A stretch of 64,000 bases of DNA from Williamsia muralis (GCF_002735905.1 NZ_PEBD01000010.1:1302001-1366000), one strand, 5' to 3'. Shown: positions 26,439 through 35,898, counted from the stretch's first letter. Notes: generated from the sequence alone by a model not told the origin. A program made the numbers and translations.

Positions 26439-26966
26439 TCAACGCCACCCGTACCGGTCCCGCAGAACCGTTGCGATCCGATCGAATTGGCCTCGATCGA
26501 CGATCGCACCCTCGCGGCGGATGGCGTGTTCGGGCACCGTGAGCACCCGGTCGAGCCGGGCGAAGCTCTCACGGTGGGCACCGTCCCACTCGCCGGTCCC
26601 GATGCTCATCCAGTTCGCGTCGTCGCGCCGGTGCTCCTGACTGGAGAGCATGAGTCCGAGGAGAGCTGGTCCCTCCCGTCCGACCACCACGACCGGACGG
26701 TCCTTACCTCGACTTGGATCATCTTCGAACTCGACCCAGGTCCACACCACCTCGCCGGGATCGGCTGCGCCGTCGAGGCTGGGAGAGTAGGCGATCTGCC
26801 GCGCGTGTGTGGCCGTCGGCGACGTGCGCGTCACCTGGTTCCCACCCGGTGAGGGCGCAGATTGCCGGCCGGGCCGTGTCGCCGCAGAGCGGGTGAGTTC
26901 GCGCACCACGCGCGGCCCGTGTCGACGGATCAACGACATCGCCATCTGTCCCAAGGTGCCTGCCAC
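26439..26966 (-). CDS. PemK/MazF-like protein without a visible antitoxin
   Basis: A 175-residue protein. Residues 1-55 are basic and probably flexible. The rest resembles the PemK/MazF fold: GEVVWTWVEFEDDPSRGKDRPVVVVGREG at the usual entry strand, LGLMLSSQEHRRDD, then a helical end (RREGAIVDRGQFDRIATVLRDRYGWR). MazF proteins are mRNA interferases, but this longer, solitary form near lepA also occurs in mycobacteria and may not be a toxin. The GTG start lies seven bases after a TAGGCT -10 box inside the 3' end of the upstream hydrolase gene, so it has its own candidate promoter. Confidence 0.75.
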   Translation of the reverse strand: MAGTLGQMAMSLIRRHGPRVVRELTRSAATRPGRQSAPSPGGNQVTRTSPTATHARQIAYSPSLDGAADPGEVVWTWVEFEDDPSRGKDRPVVVVGREGPALLGLMLSSQEHRRDDANWMSIGTGEWDGAHRESFARLDRVLTVPEHAIRREGAIVDRGQFDRIATVLRDRYGWR

Positions 26967-26970
26967 GCCG

Positions 26971-27612
26971 TCAGCCTATCGAGAAGAAGTCGAGGACTTC
27001 GGTGGCGATCAGCCGCGGGGCGCCTGACCGATCGGGTTTGAGGTCGTGTCCGACCCTGGGGAGATCGAGGAATCGGGTCGGTGACGGGATCATCGCGACG
27101 GCGGCTGTCAGCTCATCCGTGGTGCCGAACGGGTCGGTGGCGCCGTGAACCACCAGGACCGGCTTGGCGATGGAGGGCAGGTGATCGGTGCGCATCTTCT
27201 CCGGTCGTCCGGGTGGGTGCAGCGGGTACGAGGTCAGCAACAGTCCATCGGCGATGTCGGGGTTCTCGGCCACCGCCATCGAGGCCTGGCGTCCTCCGTA
27301 AGAATGCCCGCCGACGATCAGGGGGCCGGTCGATTGACTGCTGAAGGCGTCACACGCCGCGGCTATCCCTGCGCGGTCGGCTGCCGCGCCGGACGGATGC
27401 GGCGGTCCCTTCGGTCGTTTCTGACGGTAGGGCAGGTCGATGCGGGCGACCGCGATCCGGCGGTCGCACAATTCTTCGGCGATGCGGCGCAGGATGACCG
27501 CATTGTGGTCACCGCCCGCACCGTGCGCGAGCACGACCACGGCGAGCGGGTCGCCATCGGGCCGATGCAATGCGCCGGCCACACCTTCTGACTGCCACTC
27601 CTCGACGCTCAC
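26971..27612 (-). CDS. Alpha/beta hydrolase (dienelactone-hydrolase-like)
   Basis: A 213-residue hydrolase: VVVLAHGAGGDHNAV oxyanion region, nucleophile elbow GGHSYGGRQASM, acid in VVHGATDPFGT and histidine in LPRVGHDLK. The triad is complete. It belongs to the small KANL3/Tex30-like group of hydrolases whose substrates are unknown. The GTG start at 27612 was chosen because a TAATGT -10 box lies eight bases upstream; the longer frame into the lepA promoter is rejected. It is divergent from lepA. Confidence 0.82.
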   Translation of the reverse strand: MSVEEWQSEGVAGALHRPDGDPLAVVVLAHGAGGDHNAVILRRIAEELCDRRIAVARIDLPYRQKRPKGPPHPSGAAADRAGIAAACDAFSSQSTGPLIVGGHSYGGRQASMAVAENPDIADGLLLTSYPLHPPGRPEKMRTDHLPSIAKPVLVVHGATDPFGTTDELTAAVAMIPSPTRFLDLPRVGHDLKPDRSGAPRLIATEVLDFFSIG

Positions 27613-27700
27613 GTCCTGAACATTAGCGTCGAGACCGCCGATGGATGGTCGATGCGCCTGCGCATGAGAAACTGGACGGGTATCTCGGCCACTGCAAGGA

Positions 27701-29554
27701 GTGAGTTCAATTCCCAGGCTTTCCGACACCACGTTCACCGATCCCGCGAAGATCCGGAATTTCTGCATCATCGCTCACATCGACCACGGCAAGTCGACGT
27801 TGGCGGACCGGATGTTGCAGGTCACCGGTGTGGTCGAGGGGCGCGACATGCGGGCGCAGTATCTGGACCGGATGGACATCGAACGTGAGCGCGGCATCAC
27901 GATCAAGGCCCAGAACGTCCGGCTGCCCTGGAACGTGGACGGCACCGACTACGTGATGCACCTGATCGACACCCCCGGCCACGTGGACTTCACCTATGAG
28001 GTGTCACGTGCACTGGAAGCGTGTGAAGGCGCAGTGCTGCTCGTCGACGCGGCCCAGGGCATCGAGGCTCAGACGTTGGCCAACCTGTACCTGGCGCTGG
28101 ACAAGGACCTGACGATCATCCCGGTCCTGAACAAGATCGACCTGCCGGCCGCCGACCCGGACCGTTACGCAGCCGAGATCGCTCACATCATCGGCTGTGA
28201 ACCCGACGACGTCCTGAGGGTCTCGGGCAAGACCGGCGTCGGAGTCACGGAGCTGCTCGACGAGGTGGTGCGGCTGATCCCGGCTCCGGTCGGCGATTCC
28301 GACGCCCCGCCCCGCGCGATGATCTTCGACTCGGTCTACGACACCTATCGCGGCGTCGTCACGTACGTCCGTGTGGTGGACGGCAAGATCGTGCCCCGCG
28401 AGAAGATCAAGATGATGTCCACCGGCACCACCCACGAACTCCTCGAGGTCGGCATCGTCTCTCCGGACCCGAAGCCGTCCAAGGGGCTGGGCGTCGGTGA
28501 GGTGGGCTATCTGATCACCGGTGTGAAAGACGTCCGTCAGTCCAAGGTCGGTGACACCATCACCTCTGCGCGTCATGGCGCGGAGACCCCGCTGACGGGC
28601 TACCGCGAGCCACGGCCGATGGTCTACTCCGGTCTCTACCCGGTGGACGGATCCGATTACCCGGTCTTGCGTGAAGCCCTCGACAAGCTGCAGCTCAACG
28701 ACGCCGCACTGGCGTACGAGCCGGAGACGTCGGTGGCGTTGGGGTTCGGTTTCCGTTGCGGCTTCCTCGGGTTGCTGCACATGGAGATCAGCCGCGAACG
28801 ACTCGAACGGGAATTCGGCCTCAACCTGATCTCCACCGCACCGAACGTGGTGTACCGCGTGGAGATGGAGGACGGCACCGAGCACATCGTCACGAACCCG
28901 TCCGATTGGCCGGACGGCAAGGCGCGCAACATCTTCGAGCCGATCGTGAAGACGACGGTGATCGCACCGAGCGAATTCGTCGGTTCGATCATGGAACTGT
29001 GCCAGTCCCGGCGTGGCGAACTCGGTGGGATGGACTACCTGTCCGAGACCCGCGTGGAACTGCGTTACACCCTGCCGATGGCCGAGATCATCTTCGACTT
29101 CTTCGATTCGCTCAAGTCGCGTACCCGGGGCTACGCCAGCCTCGACTACGAGGAGGCAGGCGAGCAGGTGTCGAGCCTGGTGAAGGTGGACATCCTCCTG
29201 CAGGGTGAAGCCGTCGACGCCTTCAGTGCGATCGTCCACAAGGACGGCGCCGCCGCGTATGCCACCAAGATGACAACCAAGCTCAAGGAGCTGATTCCCC
29301 GCCAGCAGTTCGAGGTTCCCATCCAGGCTGCGATCGGAGCAAAAATCATTGCGCGCGAGAACATTCGGGCGATCCGCAAAGACGTCTTGGCCAAGTGCTA
29401 CGGCGGCGACATCAGCCGTAAGCGCAAGCTCCTCGAGAAGCAGAAAGAGGGCAAGAAGCGGATGAAGACGATCGGCCGGGTGGAGGTCCCGCAAGAGGCG
29501 TTCGTGGCTGCACTGTCGTCGGATGCGTCGAGCGACAAACCCAAGGGCAAATAA
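27701..29554 (+). CDS. lepA: Elongation factor 4 (LepA), translation GTPase
   Basis: LepA back-translocates or helps assemble ribosomes under stress. The 617-residue GTPase has [15 protein letters not shown] (G1), the [10 protein letters not shown] switch, [12 protein letters not shown] (G3), NKIDLPAAD (G4), and the LepA-specific C-terminal domain ending in [18 protein letters not shown]. The start is uncertain: GTG 27701 directly abuts AAGGA, so either a leaderless or an atypical start applies. The divergent hydrolase promoter shares the 88-bp gap. Confidence 0.95.
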   Translation: MSSIPRLSDTTFTDPAKIRNFCIIAHIDHGKSTLADRMLQVTGVVEGRDMRAQYLDRMDIERERGITIKAQNVRLPWNVDGTDYVMHLIDTPGHVDFTYEVSRALEACEGAVLLVDAAQGIEAQTLANLYLALDKDLTIIPVLNKIDLPAADPDRYAAEIAHIIGCEPDDVLRVSGKTGVGVTELLDEVVRLIPAPVGDSDAPPRAMIFDSVYDTYRGVVTYVRVVDGKIVPREKIKMMSTGTTHELLEVGIVSPDPKPSKGLGVGEVGYLITGVKDVRQSKVGDTITSARHGAETPLTGYREPRPMVYSGLYPVDGSDYPVLREALDKLQLNDAALAYEPETSVALGFGFRCGFLGLLHMEISRERLEREFGLNLISTAPNVVYRVEMEDGTEHIVTNPSDWPDGKARNIFEPIVKTTVIAPSEFVGSIMELCQSRRGELGGMDYLSETRVELRYTLPMAEIIFDFFDSLKSRTRGYASLDYEEAGEQVSSLVKVDILLQGEAVDAFSAIVHKDGAAAYATKMTTKLKELIPRQQFEVPIQAAIGAKIIARENIRAIRKDVLAKCYGGDISRKRKLLEKQKEGKKRMKTIGRVEVPQEAFVAALSSDASSDKPKGK

Positions 29555-29604
29555 GGCCGGAGGGAATCAGGACCGAAAGTCAAGCACCGCAGTACCATCG
29601 GGCC

Positions 29605-31635
29605 ATGCCCTCTAACCCGGTCCTGGCCCGTAGTCCCCATCTGCACGGTCTGCCCGACTTCCCGTCGTTCACCGACGACGACTTCGTGCCCGCCTTCGAA
29701 GAGGCGATGGCCGAGCACCTGCGTGAGGTGGAGAAGATCGCCGGCGCTCGCGCCGAACCGACCTTCGCCAACACCATCGAGGCACTCGAACGCAGCGGGC
29801 AGGCGTTGGCGCGGGCGGCAGGCATCTTCTTCAACCTCACCGGTGCCGACACCAACCCCAAGCGCAATGCGATCGCCACCGAGCTCGCGCCGAAGCTCAC
29901 CGCGCACGGCAACGCCATCGCACTGCACGCTGGTTTGTTCGCCAGGATCGACACGTTGTTCCAAGACCGCGACGGCCTCGGTCTGGACGAGCCATCGCTG
30001 CGTTTGCTCGAGCGGCGCCATCGCGACGCGATCCGCGCCGGGGCCGGTCTCGACGCCGACGGCCAGGCTCGGATGCGGCAGATCTCCGAGCGCCTTGCCA
30101 CCCTCACGACCGAGTTCGGTCAGCGAATACTGAACGACAGCAACGACTCTGCGGTGCTTGTCGACGACGTGGGCAAGCTCACCGGTTTGTCCGACGGCCA
30201 GATCGCGGCTGCGCGCCGCGCCGCGCAGGATGCAGGACACGACACCGGGTATCTCCTCACCCTCGAATTGCCGTCGAGCCAATCCGCTCTCGCCGTGCTG
30301 GAGGATCGCGACACCCGGGTCCGGCTGTACGAGGCGTCGGTGAACCGCTGTTCGCGTGACAACAACAACGACACCCGCGCACTCATTCTCGACATCGTCC
30401 GTCTTCGTGCCGAACGGGCACGTCTACTGGGTTACCGCGACCACGCCGAGTACGTGATCGCGGAAGAAACCGCTCCCAGTCCCGAAGCCGTCGAGGAACT
30501 GCTGAAAGACCTGATCGCGTCGGCCATGCGGGCAGGAGGGCGCGAGCTCACCACCATCACCGAGACCGTCGGCACCGACATAGGTCCGGCAGATCTCACG
30601 TATTGGCTTGCGCGGCAGCAAGAACAGCATGCTGCGGTCTCGTTGAGCGGGCTGTCGGACTACCTCGAACTCGACAGCGCGCTTGCCAATGGAGTGTTCT
30701 ACGCTGCGGGCCGACTCTATGGTCTGCGGTTCGTCGAGTTGGACAACGCGCCCACGTATCACCCTGATGTCCGTGTCTGGCAGGTGTTCGACCGCACCAA
30801 CACTTCGATCGGATTGTTCCTCGGCGACTTCTTCGCCCGTCCGAGCAAGCGAGGTGGCGCCTGGATGAACAACTTCATCGATCAGAGCCTGCTCCTCGAG
30901 TCCCGTCCGGTGATCGTGAACGTACTGAATCTGACAAAACCCGATGAAGGTGAGAAGTGTCTGCTCACCATGGACCAGCTGACCACATTCTTCCACGAGT
31001 TCGGACACGCCCTGCACGGCCTGCTGTCGGCGGTGCGGTACCCGTCGCAATCGGGGACATCGGTCCCTCGGGACTTCGTCGAGTTTCCTTCACAGGTGAA
31101 CGAGATGTGGGCGCTGCACCCAGAGGTGTTGCGACAGTACGCCAAACACCACGAGACGGGACAACCCATCCCTGATGACCTCGCCGAGGCCGCGAGGGCA
31201 AGCGCGGACGTCGAGTCGGCCCACGGCACCATCGAGTACCTGGCGGCCGCGATCCTCGACATGGCCTGGCATCGGGTGACCGTCGAGGATGACATCGACG
31301 ACGTCGAGGCCTTCGAGAAGGAGGCACTGGCCAAGGCCGGTGCCGCGGCCGACCTCATCCCGCCGCGATACCGCAGCGCCTACTTCAATCACATCTTCGG
31401 TGGCGGATATTCGGCCGGCTACTACTCGTACATCTGGTCCGAGGTCCTCGACGCCGAGACCGAACAGTGGTTCCTCTCCGGCGGTGGCCTGTCTTCGGAT
31501 CTGGGGGCCCGGTTCGTCGAGACGACCCTTTCTCGAGGCGACAGCGTGGACCCCATTGCCGCACACCAGGAACTCCTGGGCCGTCCGGCCGAGATCGAAC
31601 CCCTGCTGCGTCGGCGCGGCCTGCTACCGGCCTGA
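29605..31635 (+). CDS. M3 family zinc metallopeptidase (peptidyl-dipeptidase Dcp-like)
   Basis: A 676-residue cytosolic thimet-oligopeptidase-family enzyme. The zinc motif FHEFGHALHG has its HEXXH at residues 464-468, with the third ligand expected in VEFPSQVNEMW. The sequence around GRLYGLRFVELDNAPTYHPDV and GGGYSAGYYSYIWSEVLDAE is typical of Dcp. It trims short peptides from protein turnover. ATG 29605 lies seven bases after TACCAT, a leaderless arrangement. Its last 12 bases overlap the convergent TetR gene. Confidence 0.93.
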   Translation: MPSNPVLARSPHLHGLPDFPSFTDDDFVPAFEEAMAEHLREVEKIAGARAEPTFANTIEALERSGQALARAAGIFFNLTGADTNPKRNAIATELAPKLTAHGNAIALHAGLFARIDTLFQDRDGLGLDEPSLRLLERRHRDAIRAGAGLDADGQARMRQISERLATLTTEFGQRILNDSNDSAVLVDDVGKLTGLSDGQIAAARRAAQDAGHDTGYLLTLELPSSQSALAVLEDRDTRVRLYEASVNRCSRDNNNDTRALILDIVRLRAERARLLGYRDHAEYVIAEETAPSPEAVEELLKDLIASAMRAGGRELTTITETVGTDIGPADLTYWLARQQEQHAAVSLSGLSDYLELDSALANGVFYAAGRLYGLRFVELDNAPTYHPDVRVWQVFDRTNTSIGLFLGDFFARPSKRGGAWMNNFIDQSLLLESRPVIVNVLNLTKPDEGEKCLLTMDQLTTFFHEFGHALHGLLSAVRYPSQSGTSVPRDFVEFPSQVNEMWALHPEVLRQYAKHHETGQPIPDDLAEAARASADVESAHGTIEYLAAAILDMAWHRVTVEDDIDDVEAFEKEALAKAGAAADLIPPRYRSAYFNHIFGGGYSAGYYSYIWSEVLDAETEQWFLSGGGLSSDLGARFVETTLSRGDSVDPIAAHQELLGRPAEIEPLLRRRGLLPA

Positions 31636-32229
31636 GACCAGCACGCCCGCCGCGATCGCGGCCAATGCCGACTCGGCGGCGCGTTCGGCATCGACCTTCT
31701 TCAGCGGTCTTGTCGAGGTGAGGAACTGATAGTAGAGAGGTGCTGACACCTGCCGGATCGCAGCTGTGGCATCGGTGCCGGCGGGCGCTTCCCCGCGGGT
31801 GATCCCGTCGAGTACACACGGTGCCCATTCGGCGACGCGGGTGTCGTAGAAATGCGCCAGTGCGTCAGCGGTACGCGCGTCGCAGGTCGCCGCAGCGATG
31901 ATCGCCTTGAACAACGGACCTTGACGCTTGTCCGACAGGGTCTTTCGCACCAGTGCGGCATTGGCGTGCAGGTCGGCGGACAGGGTGCCGGTGTCTGCCC
32001 GCGGCACGGATTCGGCGGCCATCTCCGACAACAGATCTGCCACCAGGCCGGGCGCCGAACCCCACCGGCGATACACGGTGGTCTTGCCCACACCGGCACG
32101 ACTGGCCACGTCAATGAGGTCGAGGCCGGGCAGGCCTGATTCGGCGAGTACGTCTCCGGTCGCACGGAGAACCGAAGCGCGGACCGCAGCCGTTCGACCA
32201 CCGGGCCTGACCATTCCTGGCTCAGTCAT
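31624..32229 (-). CDS. TetR family regulator, divergent from the aldo-keto reductase
   Basis: A 201-residue TetR protein with the helix-turn-helix LIDVASRAGVGKTTVYRRWGSAPGLVADLL at about residues 35-65 and a variable C-terminal ligand domain. It probably represses the divergent aldo-keto reductase and itself; a palindrome lies in the shared 90-bp gap. ATG 32229 follows TACACT by seven bases, so the longer reading from 32259 is rejected. The 3' end overlaps the M3 peptidase gene on the other strand by 12 bases. Confidence 0.88.
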   Translation of the reverse strand: MTEPGMVRPGGRTAAVRASVLRATGDVLAESGLPGLDLIDVASRAGVGKTTVYRRWGSAPGLVADLLSEMAAESVPRADTGTLSADLHANAALVRKTLSDKRQGPLFKAIIAAATCDARTADALAHFYDTRVAEWAPCVLDGITRGEAPAGTDATAAIRQVSAPLYYQFLTSTRPLKKVDAERAAESALAAIAAGVLVSGR

Positions 32230-32285
32230 GTCATGAGTGTAACGGGAACGCGGTTTCATTAACCGAGCTGCCGTGCTACCTTCGC

Positions 32286-32307
32286 TAAAGGAACAGGAGT
32301 TCCATTA
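32286..32307. promoter_or_regulatory. Candidate TetR operator upstream of the aldo-keto reductase
   Basis: An imperfect 22-bp palindrome, TAA-n-GGAAC-n4-GTTCC-n-TTA, lies between the divergent tetR and reductase genes, just before the AAGGAGG ribosome site of the reductase. A looser relative (GGAAC-n3-GTTTC then ATTAA) occurs at 32245-32262, nearer tetR. The arrangement suits repression of both genes. Confidence 0.5.
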
Positions 32308-32319
32308 AGGAGGAAGATC

Positions 32320-33354
32320 GTGGAGTATCGGCGTGTAGGCAATTCAGGACTGGTGGTGTCCGAACTGAGTTTCGGTGCAGGCACATTCGGTGGCGCGGGC
32401 GAACTCTTCGGAGCCTGGGGCGACCTCGATGTCACCCAGGCCCGGAGGATCGTCGACGTGTGTCTGGAGGCGGGTATCACCCTCTTCGACACAGCAGACG
32501 TCTACTCCGCCGGGGCCTCGGAGGAGGTTCTGGGCGCAGCGGTCGAAGGGCGTCGCGACGATGTGCTCATCTCGACGAAAGCGAGTTTGCCGATGGGAGA
32601 CGGGCCGTCCGACCACGGGTCTTCGCGGTCGCGGTTGATCGGTGCCGTCGAGCGCGCGCTCACGCGGCTGCGGACCGACCGGATCGATCTGTTCCAGCTG
32701 CACGCCTACGACTCGAGTACGCCGATCGACGAGGTGCTCAGCACCCTCGACCTCCTTCAGCAGCAGGGCAAGATCCGGTACACAGGTGTGTCGAACTTCT
32801 CGGGGTGGCAACTGATGAAGTCTCTCGGAATTGCTGATCGCCAAAGGTATTCGCGGTACGTTGCGCACCAGGTCTACTACTCGCTCGTCGGGCGGGACTA
32901 CGAATGGGAACTGATGCCGCTTGCGGCTGAAGAAGGCGTCGGCGCCATCGTGTGGAGCCCCCTCGGCTGGGGCAGACTGACCGGCCGTATCCGACGGGGC
33001 GAACCCCTCCCAGAAGGAAGCCGGTTGCACGCCACCGCTGATGCGGGCCCGCCGGTCGACGACGACCTGCTGTTCGACGTCGTCGACGTGCTCACTGACA
33101 TCGCGTCCGAGACCGGGCACACCGTCGCGCAGGTTGCTCTCAACTGGTTGCTGCGCCGACCCACAGTCTCCTCGGTGATCGTCGGCGCTCGCAACGAGCA
33201 GCAGCTTCGCGACAACCTGGGTGCTGTGGGTTGGCGCCTCGACGCCGAACAGATCGCCCGTCTCGACGCGGTCAGTGGTCGCGAGGCGCCCTACCCCTAC
33301 TTTCCGTACCACCGGCAGGAGGGGTTCGCTCGACTCAACCCGCCGATGGTCTGA
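32320..33354 (+). CDS. Aldo-keto reductase
   Basis: A 344-residue NADPH-dependent TIM-barrel reductase. The catalytic tetrad is intact: D57 and Y62 (ITLFDTADVYSAG), K87 (LISTKASLP) and H128 (FQLHAYD); the cofactor-binding loop lies in WSPLGWGRLTGRI and SSVIVGARNEQQLRDNL. It resembles general-stress and aldehyde-reducing AKRs; the substrate is unknown. GTG 32320 has a perfect AAGGAGG site eight bases upstream. Regulation by the divergent TetR is likely. An inverted repeat follows it. Confidence 0.92.
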   Translation: MEYRRVGNSGLVVSELSFGAGTFGGAGELFGAWGDLDVTQARRIVDVCLEAGITLFDTADVYSAGASEEVLGAAVEGRRDDVLISTKASLPMGDGPSDHGSSRSRLIGAVERALTRLRTDRIDLFQLHAYDSSTPIDEVLSTLDLLQQQGKIRYTGVSNFSGWQLMKSLGIADRQRYSRYVAHQVYYSLVGRDYEWELMPLAAEEGVGAIVWSPLGWGRLTGRIRRGEPLPEGSRLHATADAGPPVDDDLLFDVVDVLTDIASETGHTVAQVALNWLLRRPTVSSVIVGARNEQQLRDNLGAVGWRLDAEQIARLDAVSGREAPYPYFPYHRQEGFARLNPPMV

Positions 33355-33368
33355 TCGCCGCAACTTCT

Positions 33369-33433
33369 CCGATGATGTGGGGTTCTGGCGGTGCCCACCT
33401 GGCGCTTTCGTCGCCAGAACCGCACATCATCGG
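33369..33433. repeat. 22-bp inverted repeat filling the AKR-trehalase gap (probable bidirectional terminator)
   Basis: Arms 33369-33390 and 33412-33433 pair at 21 of 22 positions around a 21-base loop. It occupies nearly all of the 81 bp between the convergent aldo-keto reductase and trehalase genes. The position suggests termination on both strands, but the arms (CCGATGATGTG and GGTTCTGGCG) are long and lack a T tract, so it may instead be a dispersed palindromic repeat. Confidence 0.75.
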
Positions 33434-33435
33434 GT

Positions 33436-35448
33436 TCAGTTGGCGGGGATGAACATCCCGTGGCCCTGAGCTTCTTCCGCGCGGATCACATGCATCACGG
33501 CGTTGATCAGAGCCAGATGGGTGAAAGCCTGTGGGAAGTTGCCGAGCTGGCGGCCGGTGGTGGGCTCTATCTCTTCGGCGTAGAGCTTGAGCGGACTCGC
33601 GAACGACAACAGCCTCTCGCACAACGCTTTTGCACGGGGGAGTTCGCCGATCTCCACCAGGGCGGACACCAGCCAGAAGGAACAGATGGTGAACGATCCC
33701 TCCTCGCCGGACAAGCCGTCGTCGGTTTCCTCCACCCGGTAGCGGAGCACCAGCCCGTTCTCGCTCAGTTCGTCGGCGATCGCCAGTACGGTGTTGCGAA
33801 CACGCGGGTCCTCGGCAGGCAGGAATCGCAGTAGCGGCACCAATAGGAGAGAAGCGTCGAGGGCGTCGCTGCCGTACCGCTGGGTGAAGATGCCGCGATC
33901 GTTGACCCCGAACTCCAGGATGTCGGCCTTGATCTCCTCGGCCTTCTCCGCCCATGTCTTGGCGTACGACGTCTCGCCGTGGATGGCGGCGAGTTTGGCG
34001 CCGCGGTCCAGGGCGATCCAGCACATCACCTTCGACGAAGTGAAGTGCTGCGGCTCACCGCGGACCTCCCAGATGCCCCGGTCCGGATGGCGCCAGTGCT
34101 TGATCGCCTCCTCGACCTGGGCCTTGAGTACCGGCCACAACGTCTCGGACACGGTTTCGGTGGTCTTGGTATTCAGGTACACCGAGTCGAGCATCGTGCC
34201 CCAGATGTCGTGCTGTGACTGGTTGTAGGCACCGTTGCCGATCCGCACCGGGCGTGCCCCGTCGTAACCGGACAAGTGATTGAGCTCGGATTCCTCGAGA
34301 GTTCGCTCGCCGCCCACCCCGTACATCACCTGCAGCGGATGGTGTTCACCATTCGTCGCTCCGGAGACATCGGCGATGAACGAGAAGAAGTCACCGGCCT
34401 CACGATCGAGGCCGAGGGTGTACAGACCCCAGAGTGCGAATGTGGAGTCGCGAACCCACGCATAGCGGTAGTCCCAATTGCGTTCTCCCTTGGGGGTTTC
34501 CGGGAGCGAGGTGGTCGCCGCCGCCAGTAGCGCGCCGGTGGGGGAGTAGGTGAGCCCCTTGAGCGTCAATGCGCTGCGTTGCAGGTGATTTCGCCACGGG
34601 TGGTCGGGGAAGCTGCCGACGTTGATCCACTGACGCCACGACTCTGACGTCTCCCACATCCTCTGTGCGGCGTCCTCCCACGTCTGCGGCGCGGGCGGAC
34701 TGCCCCAGCTCAACGCGACGAAGATCTCGCTTCCCTCTGTCATACGAGTTCGGGCCCGGGCCTCACGACCTTCGAGGCCGATCTTGAGATTGGTGGTGAG
34801 TTTGAGTGCCGGGAAGTCGCCGGTCACACCGGTCGCGGTGGCGATCGCCTCTCCGTACGCAGGTCCGGAGTACTCCCACTTCGTGCCACCCTTGTGGTAG
34901 TCGAATGCCGGCTCGCAGCTCATCGCCAACTCGACGGTGCCGTTCACGCACCGCACGGTCCGCAGCAAGATGTGTTCCGCGTCCCAGTCGGTAGGTGTCC
35001 GCTTGTGGGTGCGGGAGCGGGCATCGTTGTCGTGCCACGGTCCCATCACCAGTGCGTCGCGCACGATCAACCAACCTGTGTCCGTCTGCCAGGTGGTCTC
35101 CACCATCAGGCTTCCCGGAAGGTAACGTCGGTCGACGGGGACGTTCACCCCGTAGGGGGCCAGTTTGAAATGTCCGGCGCTACGGTCGAGCACCGCCCCG
35201 AACACACTGGGAGAGTCCGGCCGCGGAACGCACATCCACTCCACTGATCCGTTCCGGGCGATCAGGCAATTGGTTTCGCAATCGGACAAGAAGGCGTAGT
35301 CACCGATGGGTGGGAACGCAGATTGCACCACTGGAGCCGAGTGATGGGGGGCCGCGCCGCTGAGGGCGGAATGGCTCACATGCGGACGCGGGACCGCCGT
35401 GTTGCCGGTGAGGTCAGAGATGCTGCTGCCCTCGGTTGGGGTTGTCAT
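33436..35448 (-). CDS. GH15 family trehalase/glycoside hydrolase
   Basis: A 670-residue glycoside hydrolase of family 15. After a flexible N-terminus of about 40 residues comes IGDYAFLSDCETNCLIARNGSVEWMCVPRPDSPSVFG, then an all-beta domain, and the (alpha/alpha)6 barrel with NWDYRYAWVRDSTFALWGL, PDRGIWEVRGEPQHFTSSKVMCW and EGSFTICSFWLVSALVEIGEL, the segments carrying the general acid and base glutamates. The closest relatives I recall are mycobacterial trehalases that need phosphate and magnesium. ATG 35448 follows a CATGAT -10 box by seven bases. Confidence 0.9.
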   Translation of the reverse strand: MTTPTEGSSISDLTGNTAVPRPHVSHSALSGAAPHHSAPVVQSAFPPIGDYAFLSDCETNCLIARNGSVEWMCVPRPDSPSVFGAVLDRSAGHFKLAPYGVNVPVDRRYLPGSLMVETTWQTDTGWLIVRDALVMGPWHDNDARSRTHKRTPTDWDAEHILLRTVRCVNGTVELAMSCEPAFDYHKGGTKWEYSGPAYGEAIATATGVTGDFPALKLTTNLKIGLEGREARARTRMTEGSEIFVALSWGSPPAPQTWEDAAQRMWETSESWRQWINVGSFPDHPWRNHLQRSALTLKGLTYSPTGALLAAATTSLPETPKGERNWDYRYAWVRDSTFALWGLYTLGLDREAGDFFSFIADVSGATNGEHHPLQVMYGVGGERTLEESELNHLSGYDGARPVRIGNGAYNQSQHDIWGTMLDSVYLNTKTTETVSETLWPVLKAQVEEAIKHWRHPDRGIWEVRGEPQHFTSSKVMCWIALDRGAKLAAIHGETSYAKTWAEKAEEIKADILEFGVNDRGIFTQRYGSDALDASLLLVPLLRFLPAEDPRVRNTVLAIADELSENGLVLRYRVEETDDGLSGEEGSFTICSFWLVSALVEIGELPRAKALCERLLSFASPLKLYAEEIEPTTGRQLGNFPQAFTHLALINAVMHVIRAEEAQGHGMFIPAN

Positions 35449-35595
35449 CGCTCTATCATGCGGTTGCGCGATGCCCCATGCCACCGATGCAGCGATACTC
35501 GTAGAGGCGAGCCGCACAGCGTCCGACTCCACCGAACACGGTCCTGGCCGATTTTGAATCACGGTGAACAAAAGTCATCGGGCTAGGCTGTTGTG

Positions 35596-35796
35596 GTGGA
35601 TGCGATGACAACGTGGTGGGACGGCGTCGAGGAGTGGCTGACGTCGTTGTCGTTCGTCCCCCAGATTCTTGTCTGCGCCGCGGTGGTCGTACCGCTGGCC
35701 ATCGGCCTGTCCTATCTGATGAATTTGCTGGTAGACACCTCATTTCGGGTTGCCGACCGGCGCGAATCCACCGAATCCGATTCCGGAGAACACTGA
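35596..35796 (+). CDS. Small single-span membrane protein
   Basis: A 66-residue protein: amphipathic Trp-rich start (TTWWDGVEEWL), one membrane helix (FVPQILVCAAVVVPLAIGLSYLMNLLV) and a short charged tail. The function is unknown. It resembles a conserved small protein beside the sulfate transporter in mycobacteria. GTG 35596 lies seven bases after TAGGCT; GTG 35593 is one codon earlier. The stop overlaps the next tiny ORF (TGATG). Confidence 0.65.
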   Translation: MDAMTTWWDGVEEWLTSLSFVPQILVCAAVVVPLAIGLSYLMNLLVDTSFRVADRRESTESDSGEH

Positions 35797-35873
35797 TGCC
35801 TCGCTCGAAGGTCACGATGGCCCTGATCGGTTTGATCGTGTTGGTAGTGGTGGCCTGGTTGTTGCTCGGCTGA
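35796..35873 (+). CDS. 25-residue membrane microprotein candidate
   Basis: A 25-codon ORF, MPRSKVTMALIGLIVLVVV followed by AWLLLG: two positive charges then a single hydrophobic helix running to the C-terminus. Its ATG shares TGATG with the stop of the preceding small membrane protein and GGAG lies shortly upstream, so it is probably translated by coupling. No function can be given. A similarly placed small ORF is annotated in M. tuberculosis (memory). Confidence 0.5.
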   Translation: MPRSKVTMALIGLIVLVVVAWLLLG

Positions 35874-35898
35874 GCAGGGGTTCATCCGACCCACTTTT

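Noticed and set aside
28004-29494. 496-codon minus-strand open frame
   Set aside because: Antisense to lepA and compositionally typical of a codon-shadow frame.
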